Source: Parapristionchus giblindavisi (Eukaryota > Nematoda > Chromadorea > Rhabditida > Diplogasteridae). From it: DNA of 64,000 nt. Positions 34,601 to 44,912 of this stretch are shown here, piece by piece (positions within the stretch are counted from its first letter, which is position 1; each line of letters starts with the position of its first letter). The translations under genes and the position numbers were made by a program. The stretch is taken from positions 62,001 through 126,000 of the forward strand of contig CALSFV010000288.1 in the NCBI GenBank assembly GCA_943737045.1, written 5' to 3'. The notes under the pieces are model-generated. The model did not search any database. It saw only the letters and a list, made by a program, of their open reading frames with translations, and was not told the origin of the DNA.

Positions 34601-37600
34601 GATGAAAATAGAGAAAGTGTAGTGATTTTCCTCGAATAACTCGAAAATGGGTTGTCATAGCTATTCGATCATTAAAGAACTTTCTATTCGCCTTTCCGAG
34701 AGCATCATTTTCCTTTTTTCGAATAGTCGATTGGACCATTTTAAAGGGAGATACGATTAAAAAACTGTTGAGGCGAGAAAAAATGTCTAAGTCCCGTGTA
34801 CTCTATTAAACGGTATTGGGGGGACAGAGATACGGCAAATGAACAACATACCGACTTTGTACGTCATTTGATAAATTATTTTCTGCAATAATACGCGTGT
34901 ACTCAAGAGAAAATTTTCGAGAACATGTCACATTTTTTTTCAAAAAATGTGTTTTTCGCGTTTTTCGCCCTAAAGACGACTTTGCAGCGAAGGGGTCATG
35001 AAACACTTTTTTTGAGAACATTACAATACGGTTCGAACGACACCTGTCAGCTCGCTGTACGATGAAAATGAACCGAGTTATGATCATTTTCAGGGTAGAT
35101 CACAAAAAATCGATAATTTGGAATTTTGGCCAAATCAAGTGGCTAGGCCTTCTCATGGCCCCCAACTACACACACTGACCGACTTTCATCGAAATCGGAG
35201 ACAAAAAATTTTCATAGTGGCAGACCCGGCCGTTTTTGCTACACTTTTACAGGAGACCCGTGATATGAGTGGGAATGCAATGATGTGCGCCTGTTGAATC
35301 GAGGTTCATGCTTGCGAGTTGTTGCACTCTTAACGATATATCGACGAGATCGGACGAGTATGCATATACGTAGTGCAAATGACATTTTGAAGGAACACGG
35401 CACTGAGATCGTGCTGCGTGTCGATGAACAGGACGATCTTCGAAGACAGGTATCTTTGATTGTTTGATCTTTGATATTTGATCTTTGAACCAATCTCGCC
35501 TGTTCAGCTCGTCAAGTCCGAATACGCGTCGATCGAGGTGCCCGAGATCGAACTGACCATCCCACCACGATCGCAGCCCGCAGGTATGGTTGTTTGTTTA
35601 TATATTGTATTTATTTATTTATTTATTTGAGAGATGAAAAGATAACAAGGGTGGTAGTGGATATATGTCATACATTTTCGGTGCCATCGCCGTTTGTTTT
35701 TATAAAGTGGGTCGATTTTCGAAATATGGCGGGTCAATTTAGAAAATTCGTTATTTTTGCTTAAAAATCTTCATTTTTAACTTATTTTCGTATCAAGTGG
35801 CTGAAAATGAGCCATGTATAGAGGGTCAAACCTCGCATTACGAGGGTATGGCAATGTATGATATATGTAGATAAGAGTTGTCACGGATGTTTGTCGCTGC
35901 ATAGATTACGGCGCCCCGGAGATTATCGATTGATTTTTGCAGAGATCACAACGGTAGAGGGTGTCCTCGAGCGAGTCTCATCGGGTCTGCTGTCGGAGCA
36001 GGTAGGGCTTTCTTTCGCCATTATGGCGCGTTAAAATGAGGTGGAAAACCGAAAAAAGCGACTTTCCGAGTGTTTAAATGTTCCCTGGAAAACCGAAAAT
36101 GGAAAGGCGATATTTGAATTCGCGGGCGCGAATAAGGTGCGGGAAAAGTGAAAGGAAAATAAATTCCGGATTTACTTCGTTGTTAAAGCATAGAAATCGG
36201 GAAACGGAAAGTCGGAATTTGAATTCCCGCACATTATTCGCGTCCGCGAATTCAAATATGGCCTTTCCTTTTTCGGTTTTCCAGGGTACATTTTAACACT
36301 CGGAAAGTCGCTTTTTTCGGTTTTCCACCACATTTTAACGCGCCATAATAAAATAATTCTCCATCCCCTGTCGCATTCATGTCTCACGATTATACTATCC
36401 TATATTGCCTACGAACTTGTCGATTTGTAACTGGGCAAATACAGTCGCGCCGGAAAGTCAGTGCCAACTTTTTGTTTTTGTTATATTTTGTGAACCAATC
36501 GTGTTATCGTTTCGCTCTCGCGAGTTCTTATGGGAAATTTATCGAGGAATCCGGCCCTCATATTGACGAGTCATGAAAAATTCTCATTATTGCGTAATGA
36601 TGACGAAATCGAAGTGCACTTTTTTGAAAAATCATAACTCAGAGGAAAATTTTTTTCCAGCCTACCGTTCTTCTAGAAGTTTGAGATCTTCGTGTCGGCT
36701 ACTCAGAAAATTTTTTTTAGGTTGCTGCGATTTTTTTCAACCGCGGCGGCCTTGCTGCAAGATGGCGGCTGCAAACTCATATCTCAGCTCCAAGACAAGC
36801 TAGAGACTCGTTCTTGGGATCAAAATGATCCTTATCATGTCCCAAATAATCCCTGAATGTATGGTCTTGATCGGACCACAATTGCCTTCAGTACACCAAA
36901 AAGTCGTTTTTTTCCGATGACCTCACTTTGAGGGCCTACAATTATGAGAGTGATTTTTCTAAAAATGTGGTTCTTGTGCTAAAATGTGCCTAATCCATCC
37001 CAGAAGTCATCCTCACACTTTGGTGAAAGCAGCTTGCTTCCCATTTTCACGGCAAGCGTCAAGCGAGAAGGTACTCGTTACGGCGGCGCACCTCCAGCCC
37101 TTTCCCTCCATCCCCTTCCCTCTCCCTTGTAAGGGGAGCGGCGCGCGCATGCGCAGTGAGTGCGTGCGGTAAAGACTGATGTGGCACCGAGGGTTTGCAA
37201 GATGGGTCCACCCAAACTCGTAGACATATTCTATGATGGATTTGGCACATTTTAGCACAAGAACCATATTTTTAGAAAAATCACTCTCATAATTGTAGGC
37301 CCTCAAAGTGAGGTCATCGGAAAAAAACGACTTTTTGGTGTACTGAAGGCAATTGTGGTCCGATCAAGACCATAAATTCAGGGATTATTTGGGACATGAT
37401 AAGGATCATTTTGATCCCAAGAACGAGTCTCTAGCTTGTCTTGGAGCTGAGATATGAGTTTGCAGCCGCCATCTTGCAGCAAGGCCGCCGCGGTTGAAAA
37501 AAATCGCAGCAACCTAAAAAAATTTTTCTGAGTAGCCGACACGAAGATCTCAAACTTCTAGAAGAACGGTAGGCTGGAAAAAAATTTTCCTCTGAGTTAT

Positions 37601-37873
37601 GATTTTTCAAAAAAGTGCACTTCGATTTCGTCATCATTACGCAATAATGAGAATTTTTCATGACTCGTCAATATGAGGGCCGGATTCCTCGATAAATTTC
37701 CCATAAGAACTCGCGAGAGCGGCCCGATAACACGATTGGTTCACAAAATATAACAAAAACAAAAAGTTGGCACTGACTTTCCGGCGCGACTGTATGAGTA
37801 ACATTATATCATGTACTTTGGTGTTCTGACACCAGCTAGCGATGCCAGAGGGATTTAAATAATAATAATAATA

Positions 37874-37927
<54 letters not shown>

Positions 37928-40900
37928 ACTATTATTATTATCATTGTTTATTATTATTATTACTATTATTATTATTGTATTCTCTATCTTCTACAGGAGC
38001 GTCGTCGTCTTCTCGATCCCGAATCGGCGACGAAGATTGACGAGTTCTGCGCCCGACTACAGGGTCTGCGTGATCTGAAGGAGAAGTGGACGCTCAAGCT
38101 GCACGATCCCACCGGCAATTGCTTCATTCAGGTGAGTAGAAAGAGGGGGGGGGAGTCATATGTCAAAACGTATGTTACAAAGTACCAATCCTGCCTGGAT
38201 TTTGAGCCAAAATTTCACAAAAAATCTAAAAAGCTGACCGTATTTTAAAATCCGATAACCTAGCTATTCGACCTATGGAGCAGTAGGAGGAATAAGGTTG
38301 AGCGCAATTGATTAGACTTACTCTTGTATCAAGCAAAGAGTAAAGTTAATGATTATTTTTCCCGATTTCACGGGGTTTGAGCACAACCCTTATATTCCCT
38401 GTGTACAGTGAGAGACTTAGAGACTTACTCTTGTCTACCGTATATACCTTGATCTACAGTGATCAGTCACTTACCATATTCCTGCAGTAATCTTGCGCTA
38501 CAGTATCTTACATCACTGTAAAGTACAGTATCCTGCATACAGTACATTCTGTGCATTTTCAGAATCCCGATCCACTCCACGTGGATCCTCGCTGCATCGT
38601 GTCGCACTATCATCGTAATCTCGAAGAGAACAAACTGCTCGGATTCGCAGACGATAATGATGAGTTAGTGGATTTTTTTTCCTTTTTTGATGTTGTTTTT
38701 TATTGATTTTTCATCTTAAAAACATAATTTATTGATTTTTCTCCTAAAAATATCTAGCTTTTAAGACACCGGCTCGGTAAGATTCGAGGGTTGAGCCAGT
38801 GACCCCGGACATCGACCTCACCGATTTGGCTCAAAATTTTTTTGTGGATACCCCCATGGTCCCCCATCACAAAATGGGTATTCATTTGGGTTGGGTCCTT
38901 GAAACATAAATGTGGCGGGTTCTCGAAATTTGAAAACTCGATTTTCACCAAAAAAAAGTGGAGCGACCTAGGTTCAATGTTATTGTCGATTAATTACAAG
39001 TATGCCTAGACAACAAAAACTCGCTATAGGACGGTTCGGATATCCGATCGCAAACTGATTTTTTCACCTCCTCAAAACACATTAAAATTAATTAAAATTT
39101 TAAATTACAAAATCGCACATTTATTTTTGCCTTATCTTATAGAGCAAAAAATTCCGCGTCGAATGAAGCTAAAGATTAAAAAATCGATAGACCCCTATTT
39201 TGAGAAAAATGGGCCTGACCATGACTCGAAAATATTTTTGTTTTTAAAACCACTCATGTTTGTACTCATATTGACGAGCTCGTCGAGTAGAACAACCTTC
39301 ATGTTGAACGTTTTATCTGAAACTCATGTACAAGAGAGTTTCACACGTTTTCCTGCAATTTTGAGTAAAACGAAAATAAAATATTTTTAAAACAAAAAAG
39401 CGCAGTCCAATTTTTGCCTCATCTTATAGAGCAAAAAATACCGCTTCGAATGAGGGTAAAAAATAAAAAATCGATTGACCCCTATTTTGAGAAAAATGGG
39501 CCTGACCATGACTCGAAAATATTTTTGTTTTCAAACCCCCTCATGTTTGTGCTCATATTGAAGATCGTTTTGAGTAGAACAACTTTCGCGTTGGACATTT
39601 TGTCTGAAACTCATGTACAAGAGAGATACACAGGATTTTGTGACCAATTTTGAGTTAAGCGAAATAAAAATATTTTTTTGCAGAATCGTGTGTATCTCTC
39701 TTTTACATGAGTTTCAGACAAAACGTTCAACATGAAAGTTGTTCTACTCGACGAGCTCTTCAATATGAGTACAAACGTGAGGGGTTTTAAAAACAAATTT
39801 TTTTTCGAGTCATGGTCAGGCCCATTTTTCTCAAAATAGGGGTTTATCGATTTTTTATTTTTTACCCTCATTCGACGCGAAATTTTTTGCTCTATAAGAT
39901 AAGGCAAAAATAATTGTGCGATTTTGTAATTTAAAATTTTAATTAATTTTAATGTGTTTTGAGGAGGTAAAAAAATCAGTTTGCGATCGGATATCCGAAC
40001 CGTCCTATAGCGAGATTTTGTTGTCTAGGCATACTTGTAATTAATCGACACTAACATTGAACCTAGGTCGCTCCACTTTTTTTTGGCGAAAATCGAGTTT
40101 TCAAATTTCGAGAACCCGCCACATTTATGTTTCAAGGACCCAGCCCAAATGAATACCCATTTTGTGATGGGGGGCCATGGGGGTATCCACAAAAAAATTT
40201 TGAGCCAAATCGGTGAGGTCGATGTCCGGCACTACCGGGAGTCTTACTGAGCCGGTGTCTTAAAACGCTGTGGCAGGAGTATCGGGCAAAGTATCAGATA
40301 TTCCACTCATAATTGATGATTTGTATTCAATTTCAGAGAACAAGAAGATGACGCGGTGGCAGAAGAGTGGAAGTCATTTGACGATGCCAAGCACGAGGTA
40401 CGCGAAGTTTATGTTAAGCCCCGCCTCTTTTTTCGATTGATCGATGCATTTATTGATTGATTGATTAGTTGTTGATGGGACCTTTGCAGGTGATGCACTT
40501 TGATACGCAATGCCCGAATTGCGCGCTGCAATGCAGGACGCTGATGAAACCCACGGGTGTGTTTTATTTAATTTTTTTTTAAAAAATTTGCGGTATCTGT
40601 TATTATTCATTTGATTATCATTGGTACCTGGCAAGGTCGTAGAAGAATTGTTGCGCACCCGTTGAGTACTTGTTTCGCGGCTGTGACTTGTTTTTTGAGA
40701 GAATGGTACATCAATCAACATATATTAAGATAAAATATAGCTTATTATATAATGTCAATGTTGACCTTGCAGACATTCCCTACTTTGACACGGTGATTGT
40801 GATGGCGACCTCGTGCGATCACTGTGGCTACAAGACGAACGAGGTACGGTATTAGGCAGGGCTGTGCGTAAAATCTTTTTCGTAAAATATTCGTAAAACA

Positions 40901-43900
40901 TAATTTTACGACTTTTTATCTCGTAAAATTCGTAAAAATTTTTCATGTCAAAATTATAAGAGAGACTATCTGACTCAGTGAACATATTTTGCTTATGGCT
41001 TGGCACTTGGCCAAAAAGTGATATGAACCGATCGGGCCCAAATCGTGCACAGTTGTAGTATGGGCTGACATAAGCTCGCAGGCGGAGTTTGGGTTCGTCA
41101 TATCTACATCCTCGCTAAATAACTTAAGTTCGATGAAGTGGCATCGAAATTTCAAAGTTTACGGATTCATTCGATATATGTTTACGATGAAGGGCAATAG
41201 TAAGCAGGTACATTCCACCAAGTATCATCCCGATCCAAAATCGTGAGACCCAGAAAAAAATTAAAAAGACCGGTCTGGGGCCCATAAAATGTTTTTATTA
41301 TTTTTCCTGCAATTGCCTATCGGTGAGGGTCTTTTTTTATTTCTTCAATTTGACGAGTATTTATTAGTGTAACTACTATATGAAAATGAACTAAAACACA
41401 ATCGTGGAAGTTTGCCTTATTCCCGAAAAACCACAACTAATTCACCTTTTTATCGCGAACTGACCGAATAAGCATATGCCGGTTACGGTTATGCATATTC
41501 GGAAATTCAAAATTCATAGTTTTTTTCGAAAAATACCGTCATATTACACCTCAGATATTCATACAACAAACAAATAATAAAAGAAAAACAATAATATAAT
41601 ACCGAAATCGAATGAAAACAAACGGTGATTGACGAATTTTGAATTTCCGCCTTTGCATTACAGTAGGTGGCACACCATTTATCGTCTCAGTTCGCGATAA
41701 AAAGGTGAATTAGTTGTGGTTTTTCGGGAATAAGGCAAACTTCCACGATTGTGTTTTAATTCATTTTCATATAGTAGTTACACTAATGAATACTCGTCAA
41801 ATTGAAGAAATAAAAAAAGACCCTCACCGATAGGCAATTGCAGGAAAAATAATAAAAACATTTTATGGGCCCCAGACCGGACTTTTTAATTTTTTTCTGG
41901 GTCTCACGGTTTTGGATCGGGATGATATTTGGGGGAATGTACTTGCTTACTATTGCCCTTCATCGTATACATATATCGAATGAATCCGTAAACTTTGAAA
42001 TTTCGATGCCATTTCATCGAACTTACGTTATTTAGCGAAGGTGCAGATATGACGAACCCAAACTTCGTGTGCAAGCTTATGTCAGCCCATACTACAACTG
42101 TGCACGATTTGGGCCCGATCGGTTCATATCACTTTTTGGCCAAGTGCCAAGGGAATGTCACTTGAGCCAGATAGTCTCTCATAAGAAATTGTCCCAAACA
42201 TATTTCCTGGTAAAAGATATGAAACCCACGAATCTTCTTGCATATATCTAACGACTATCTTATGCAAGGGACAGCTAAAAACCTGAGTTAAATTATGTTC
42301 ATAATACAATATATCCCCAAAATATTGATGTAAAGCCAATTCTGGAAAATAATTTCACCAATTATTCAGATTTTTTGCCATTTTTTTCGGTTTCGTTATT
42401 TTTTTTAACTGTCGTAAAATTTTACGACGTAAAAATTTTACAAAAAGTCGTAAAATCGTAAAATTCGTCAAATCGTAAAACGTAAAATACACAGCCCTGG
42501 CTGTTTATTGATTGGTTTTCGTGTTTATTGATTACCAGTTTTACCGTGGTATTCGGCACAGTATATGATGATCGTGTGTTTTGGAATATTGTGGATGATG
42601 TATGTCAAATTGACAAAACTATCATCTACATTCTGCAATAATCAATAATCGATATCAAAATCAATCGATACCTGCCATACACCCATACATAGATAGATCG
42701 AATAGCTACGTAAAACATTTTCAAAATGCGGTCAAGTTTTTGACTTTTCGAGAATTTTCGGTTCAAATGCGGTCAGGCTTCGTAGTTTGTATACATAGGT
42801 CGAATAGCTAGGTTAACGGTTTACAAAATCCGGTCAGGATTTTGGATTTTTTGCCAATTTGACTCAAAATCCGGTCAGGTTTTTCGATTTTTGTCAAATT
42901 TTGGCTCAAAATCCGATCAGGTTTCTCGATTTTTGTCAAATTTTGGCTCAAAATCCGGTCAGGCTTGGTACTTTGTAACATACTTTTCGACCTATGTTTG
43001 TATATCTTGGTTTGTTTGCAGGTAAAGGCGGGCGGGGCGATCCGCGATCACGGTTGCAAGCTGGAAGTGGCGATTAAGGAGGTACGATTGCATATTTTAT
43101 GTTATCAATTACGATGTGTGAGCAACGTTGGGGAGTGACTGACGTAAGCTTTAGTAGCAGAGATCAGAGAAATAATGATTGGAAAACATGAAGAGAAGAA
43201 TGACTCGGATTACTGGGATTTTAGTTTCAAAGAGAGTTCACAATTTCATTATGAGAGTCATTGTCAGCAATTGCATAAGCCGCAATAGCGGTTTAAGAAG
43301 ATTGTGAAACTGGCCAGCGACGGGTTCAAAACAATTTCCTACTCTGAATTTTGATGTTCTCTTTGCAGCCAGTGGATCTCGCTCGAGATGTGCTCAAGTC
43401 GGACACGTGCAGTCTGTCCATTCCCGCACTCGATTTGGAGGTGAGCGGTGGTGCGACCGCGACGCGTGCAGCGTCGTGCGTCGCGGCTACAGTACCACAG
43501 TATCGCTCTCTTCCAGGTGGGACCGGGCGCGCTCTGCTCTCGCTTCACCACGGTCGAGGGAATGCTGAACGCGACCAAGGAGCAGATCGAATCGCAGTCA
43601 AAGTTCTTCATCGGAGATTCCGCCTCGAGTGGTACGGTATCTTATTAGGGGAATATCGATTGATCGTTCGATCGTTGAGTGGTACTGTAACTGTAGAGTG
43701 GATTATCGATTGATTACTCGATCCTCAAGCCAGACTGTAGCTGTAGAGTGAATTATTGGTTATTCGATTAGATTAATTGCTTTTTTTTAAATCAAATGCG
43801 CGATCAATAATGAAATAGTCATTCGCCCGTGATTGCTCATTTGAACGTGTAAAACATGGCAGATACAGTGCCTTTATCAAGCACAAAATCATTGTGAAGG

Positions 43901-44505
43901 GTCCATGCAATGTGGGTCACTTCTCTCTTGAATAATTTTATGTTCAAGTATGGCAAGTGCGGTAAAAGGGGATTGATGGAACTAATTGTTTTGTTTTAAT
44001 TTAATTAATTGTTTGATAAAATGATGATTGCAGAGGAGAAGTCCAATCTGGTCAAGTTGCTCGAGGCCTTTGATGATATTGTTGCGCTGAAGCGAACCGA
44101 TATCACGCTCGTGCTCGACGACCCAGCTGGCAATAGCTATATTCAGGTTACTGTAGGGTTACTGTATAATAGTTTGACAGAATAAAGGTTACGATAGTTT
44201 GACTTGATAGATGGCAGGTCTCTTTGTATGATACTCCTAGAGTTTGTAAATCGCTATTTTGAGCGATCGATAAGTGTCACAATGAATCGATTGATTTGGC
44301 TCAAATCAATCGATATTTGCAGAGCTTGACGGCTCCACTGGAAGATCCTCGCCTCCAGAAGACCTTCTACACTCGTTCATTCGAGCAAAACGACGAGCTG
44401 GGCATTAACGATATGAGAGTGGAGAACTACCAGGAACTACCGGGTATCACGGAGGATGATGAAGATGATGTTGATGAACACAAGGATACGGTAGAAAGTA
44501 CCTGA
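31668..44505 (+). CDS. ZPR1: ZPR1 zinc-finger protein, copy A (complete)
   Basis: Sixteen exons: 31668-31724, 31812-31862, 32062-32181, 35393-35449, 35508-35583, 35943-36001, 37997-38131, 38563-38663, 40337-40397, 40490-40556, 40773-40843, 43022-43081, 43369-43440, 43517-43631, 44034-44146, 44323-44505. Phases match throughout, giving 465 aa (human ZPR1 is 459). It has the family's duplicated layout: zinc finger 1 with C30, C33, C59, C62 (CVSC ... CPHC), then an alpha/beta domain with [10 protein letters not shown] and DPTGNCFI; zinc finger 2 with C247, C250, C276, C279 (CPNC ... CDHC), then [11 protein letters not shown] and DPAGNSYI. The C-terminal tail is acidic. ZPR1 binds newly made eEF1A and is linked to growth signalling and SMN/snRNP biology. 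Exon 4 was placed at the TTTGAAG acceptor because an earlier acceptor (CGTAG) gives an immediate stop. Introns are swollen to 12.8 kb by at least six foldbacks that are missing from copy B. Confidence 0.95.
32288..32455. repeat. hairpin element split by the 2.8 kb foldback
   Basis: ACATACATTTTCTGCACCC on the left and CACATTGTGAGGCTATGAAAAT on the right belong to the ACATACATTTTCGG family. The expected last bases of its right end (TATG) lie beyond the 2.8 kb insertion at 35264-35267. Confidence 0.55.
32456..35263. mobile_element. 2.8 kb foldback with TA duplication and captured coding loop
   Basis: The ends are TCACGGGTCTCCGGTAAAAG and the complement of TCACGGGTCTCCTGTAAAAG, with TA outside each (32454-32455 and 35264-35265). 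The arms are about 1.14 kb and almost perfectly complementary; the loop is about 33600-34120. It occupies ZPR1 copy A intron 3 and is absent from copy B. TA targeting suggests a Tc1/mariner-type movement system. Arm identity is very high, so it is young or has been kept uniform by gene conversion. Confidence 0.85.
33620..34363 (+). pseudogene. zinc-finger protein fragment inside the foldback
   Basis: Plus-strand reading gives protein-like sequence: [37 protein letters not shown], a TAG stop (about 33784), then [13 protein letters not shown] and a C2H2 finger ([17 protein letters not shown]) ending in TGA near 34078. The frame reopens at ATGATG (34080) with [41 protein letters not shown], and a further frame change before [20 protein letters not shown] and TAG (34361-34363). 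The combination of a GISGL-HF-F/AWR-GIG block, C2H2 fingers and a GWAL motif resembles an uncharacterised family found in several animal genomes (from memory, not searched). It is either a captured host fragment or a relic of the element's own gene. The part from 34124 on is also present inverted in the left arm. Confidence 0.6.
35662..35872. repeat. hairpin element, CATACATTTTCGGTGCC family, copy A
   Basis: TCATACATTTTCGGTGCCA on the left and GGTATGGCAATGTATGA on the right, in ZPR1 intron 5. The same element is in copy B (60004-60440), where a second element has inserted into it. Confidence 0.75.
36022..36350. mobile_element. 330-bp hairpin element specific to copy A
   Basis: TTATGGCGCGTTAAAATGAG is mirrored by the complement at 36330-36350. 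The arms contain GGAAAACCGAAAAAAGCG and CCGAGTGTT. Copy B shows a short uninterrupted sequence at the same place in ZPR1 intron 6 (60593-60640). Confidence 0.75.
36442..37792. mobile_element. 1.35 kb mariner-like foldback specific to copy A
   Basis: Same ends as 13186-14530 (CAGTCGCGCCGGAAAGTCAG). TA flanks both sides (36440-36441 and 37793-37794). Copy B has the intact empty site GGGCAAATATGAGTAAC with a single TA (60709-60710). The centre differs from its sister only by small changes. Confidence 0.93.
37857..37980. repeat. (ATT)n/(AAT)n microsatellite
   Basis: AAT units switch to ATT units, making a self-complementary run just before ZPR1 exon 7. Copy B has the same structure at 60773-60890 with different repeat numbers. 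Confidence 0.9.
38765..40259. mobile_element. 1.5 kb foldback with TTAA duplication, specific to copy A
   Basis: Second member of the 4287-6056 family: ends GACACCGGCTCGGTAAGATT and the complement of GACACCGGCTCAGTAAG, with TTAA on both sides (38761-38764 and 40260-40263). It occupies ZPR1 intron 8 in copy A. Copy B carries a single TTAA at the matching place (61652-61655). Confidence 0.92.
40857..42508. mobile_element. 1.65 kb foldback, CAGGGCTGTG ends, specific to copy A
   Basis: CAGGGCTGTGCGTAAAAT on the left and TTTTACGTATTTTACACAG-type complement ending CACAGCCCTG on the right. Sub-terminal repeats are CGTAAAA words. The inner arms (about 40970-41640 and 41690-42220) are closely complementary. 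Copy B lacks it in ZPR1 intron 11. No clear target duplication was found. The ends match the 55672-56065 element, and CAGGG ends are common in hAT elements. Confidence 0.82.
42690..43008. repeat. CATAGGTCGAATAG-family element, specific to copy A
   Basis: GATCGAATAGCTACG near the left and TACTTTTCGACCTATG at the right. Inside are tandem TCAAAATCCGGTCAGG units. It lies directly 3' of the 40857 foldback in ZPR1 intron 11 and is absent from copy B intron 11. Confidence 0.7.
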
Positions 44506-44912
44506 TATCGATTGATTTTCCCCTTTGTTTACCAGAATTGCTTAAAGAGTATTTAATTCCTTCGTTGTTTTGTTGGTTGTTGTTTTACCCACCTCTTTAT
44601 CTTCGTTTTCGGCCTTATTTGGACCGGAAGTGGGCTGTATCGATTGATTTTCATTTATCGATTGTTTTTCGAAAATTCTCGATCAATTTTTGACTGATAA
44701 TTAATCATTTACCCCGGAACAGCCATATCATGTCAACCAGTTGATTTTCCGTTGCACATTTTGGATAAAGAGTCTGCTGAAGTTCATTGTGTAATAAGAA
44801 TTTCTTGTCTACCCGGTTTTACACATCCTTATAACATTATACCTATTGCACCTTGATCTTATCTTGAATGATCTTTGATCTGTAGTTTGATCTTTGATCT
44901 TTGACTACACCG
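44506..44912 (+). other. ZPR1 to LEM-like gene spacer
   Basis: Only about 400 bp separate the ZPR1 stop from the next start on the same strand. The end is rich in TTTGATCTTTGATC repeats. The short gap would allow an operon-like arrangement, but no leader acceptor is evident directly before the ATG. Confidence 0.4.

Noticed and set aside
35367..35392. ZPR1 exon 4 starting at the earlier CGTAG acceptor (TGCAAATGACATTTTG)
   Set aside because: With phase 0 from exon 3 it gives an immediate TGA; the TTTGAAG acceptor 20 bases later restores a gap-free ZPR1 alignment in both copies.
37857..37980. CRISPR-like or other spaced array
   Set aside because: Simple ATT/AAT microsatellite without unique spacers; the organism is eukaryotic.
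43351..43713. 120-aa plus-strand frame over ZPR1 exons 13-14
   Set aside because: It reads through the intron 43441-43516 and out of phase in the second half; the spliced model fits ZPR1 residue for residue.
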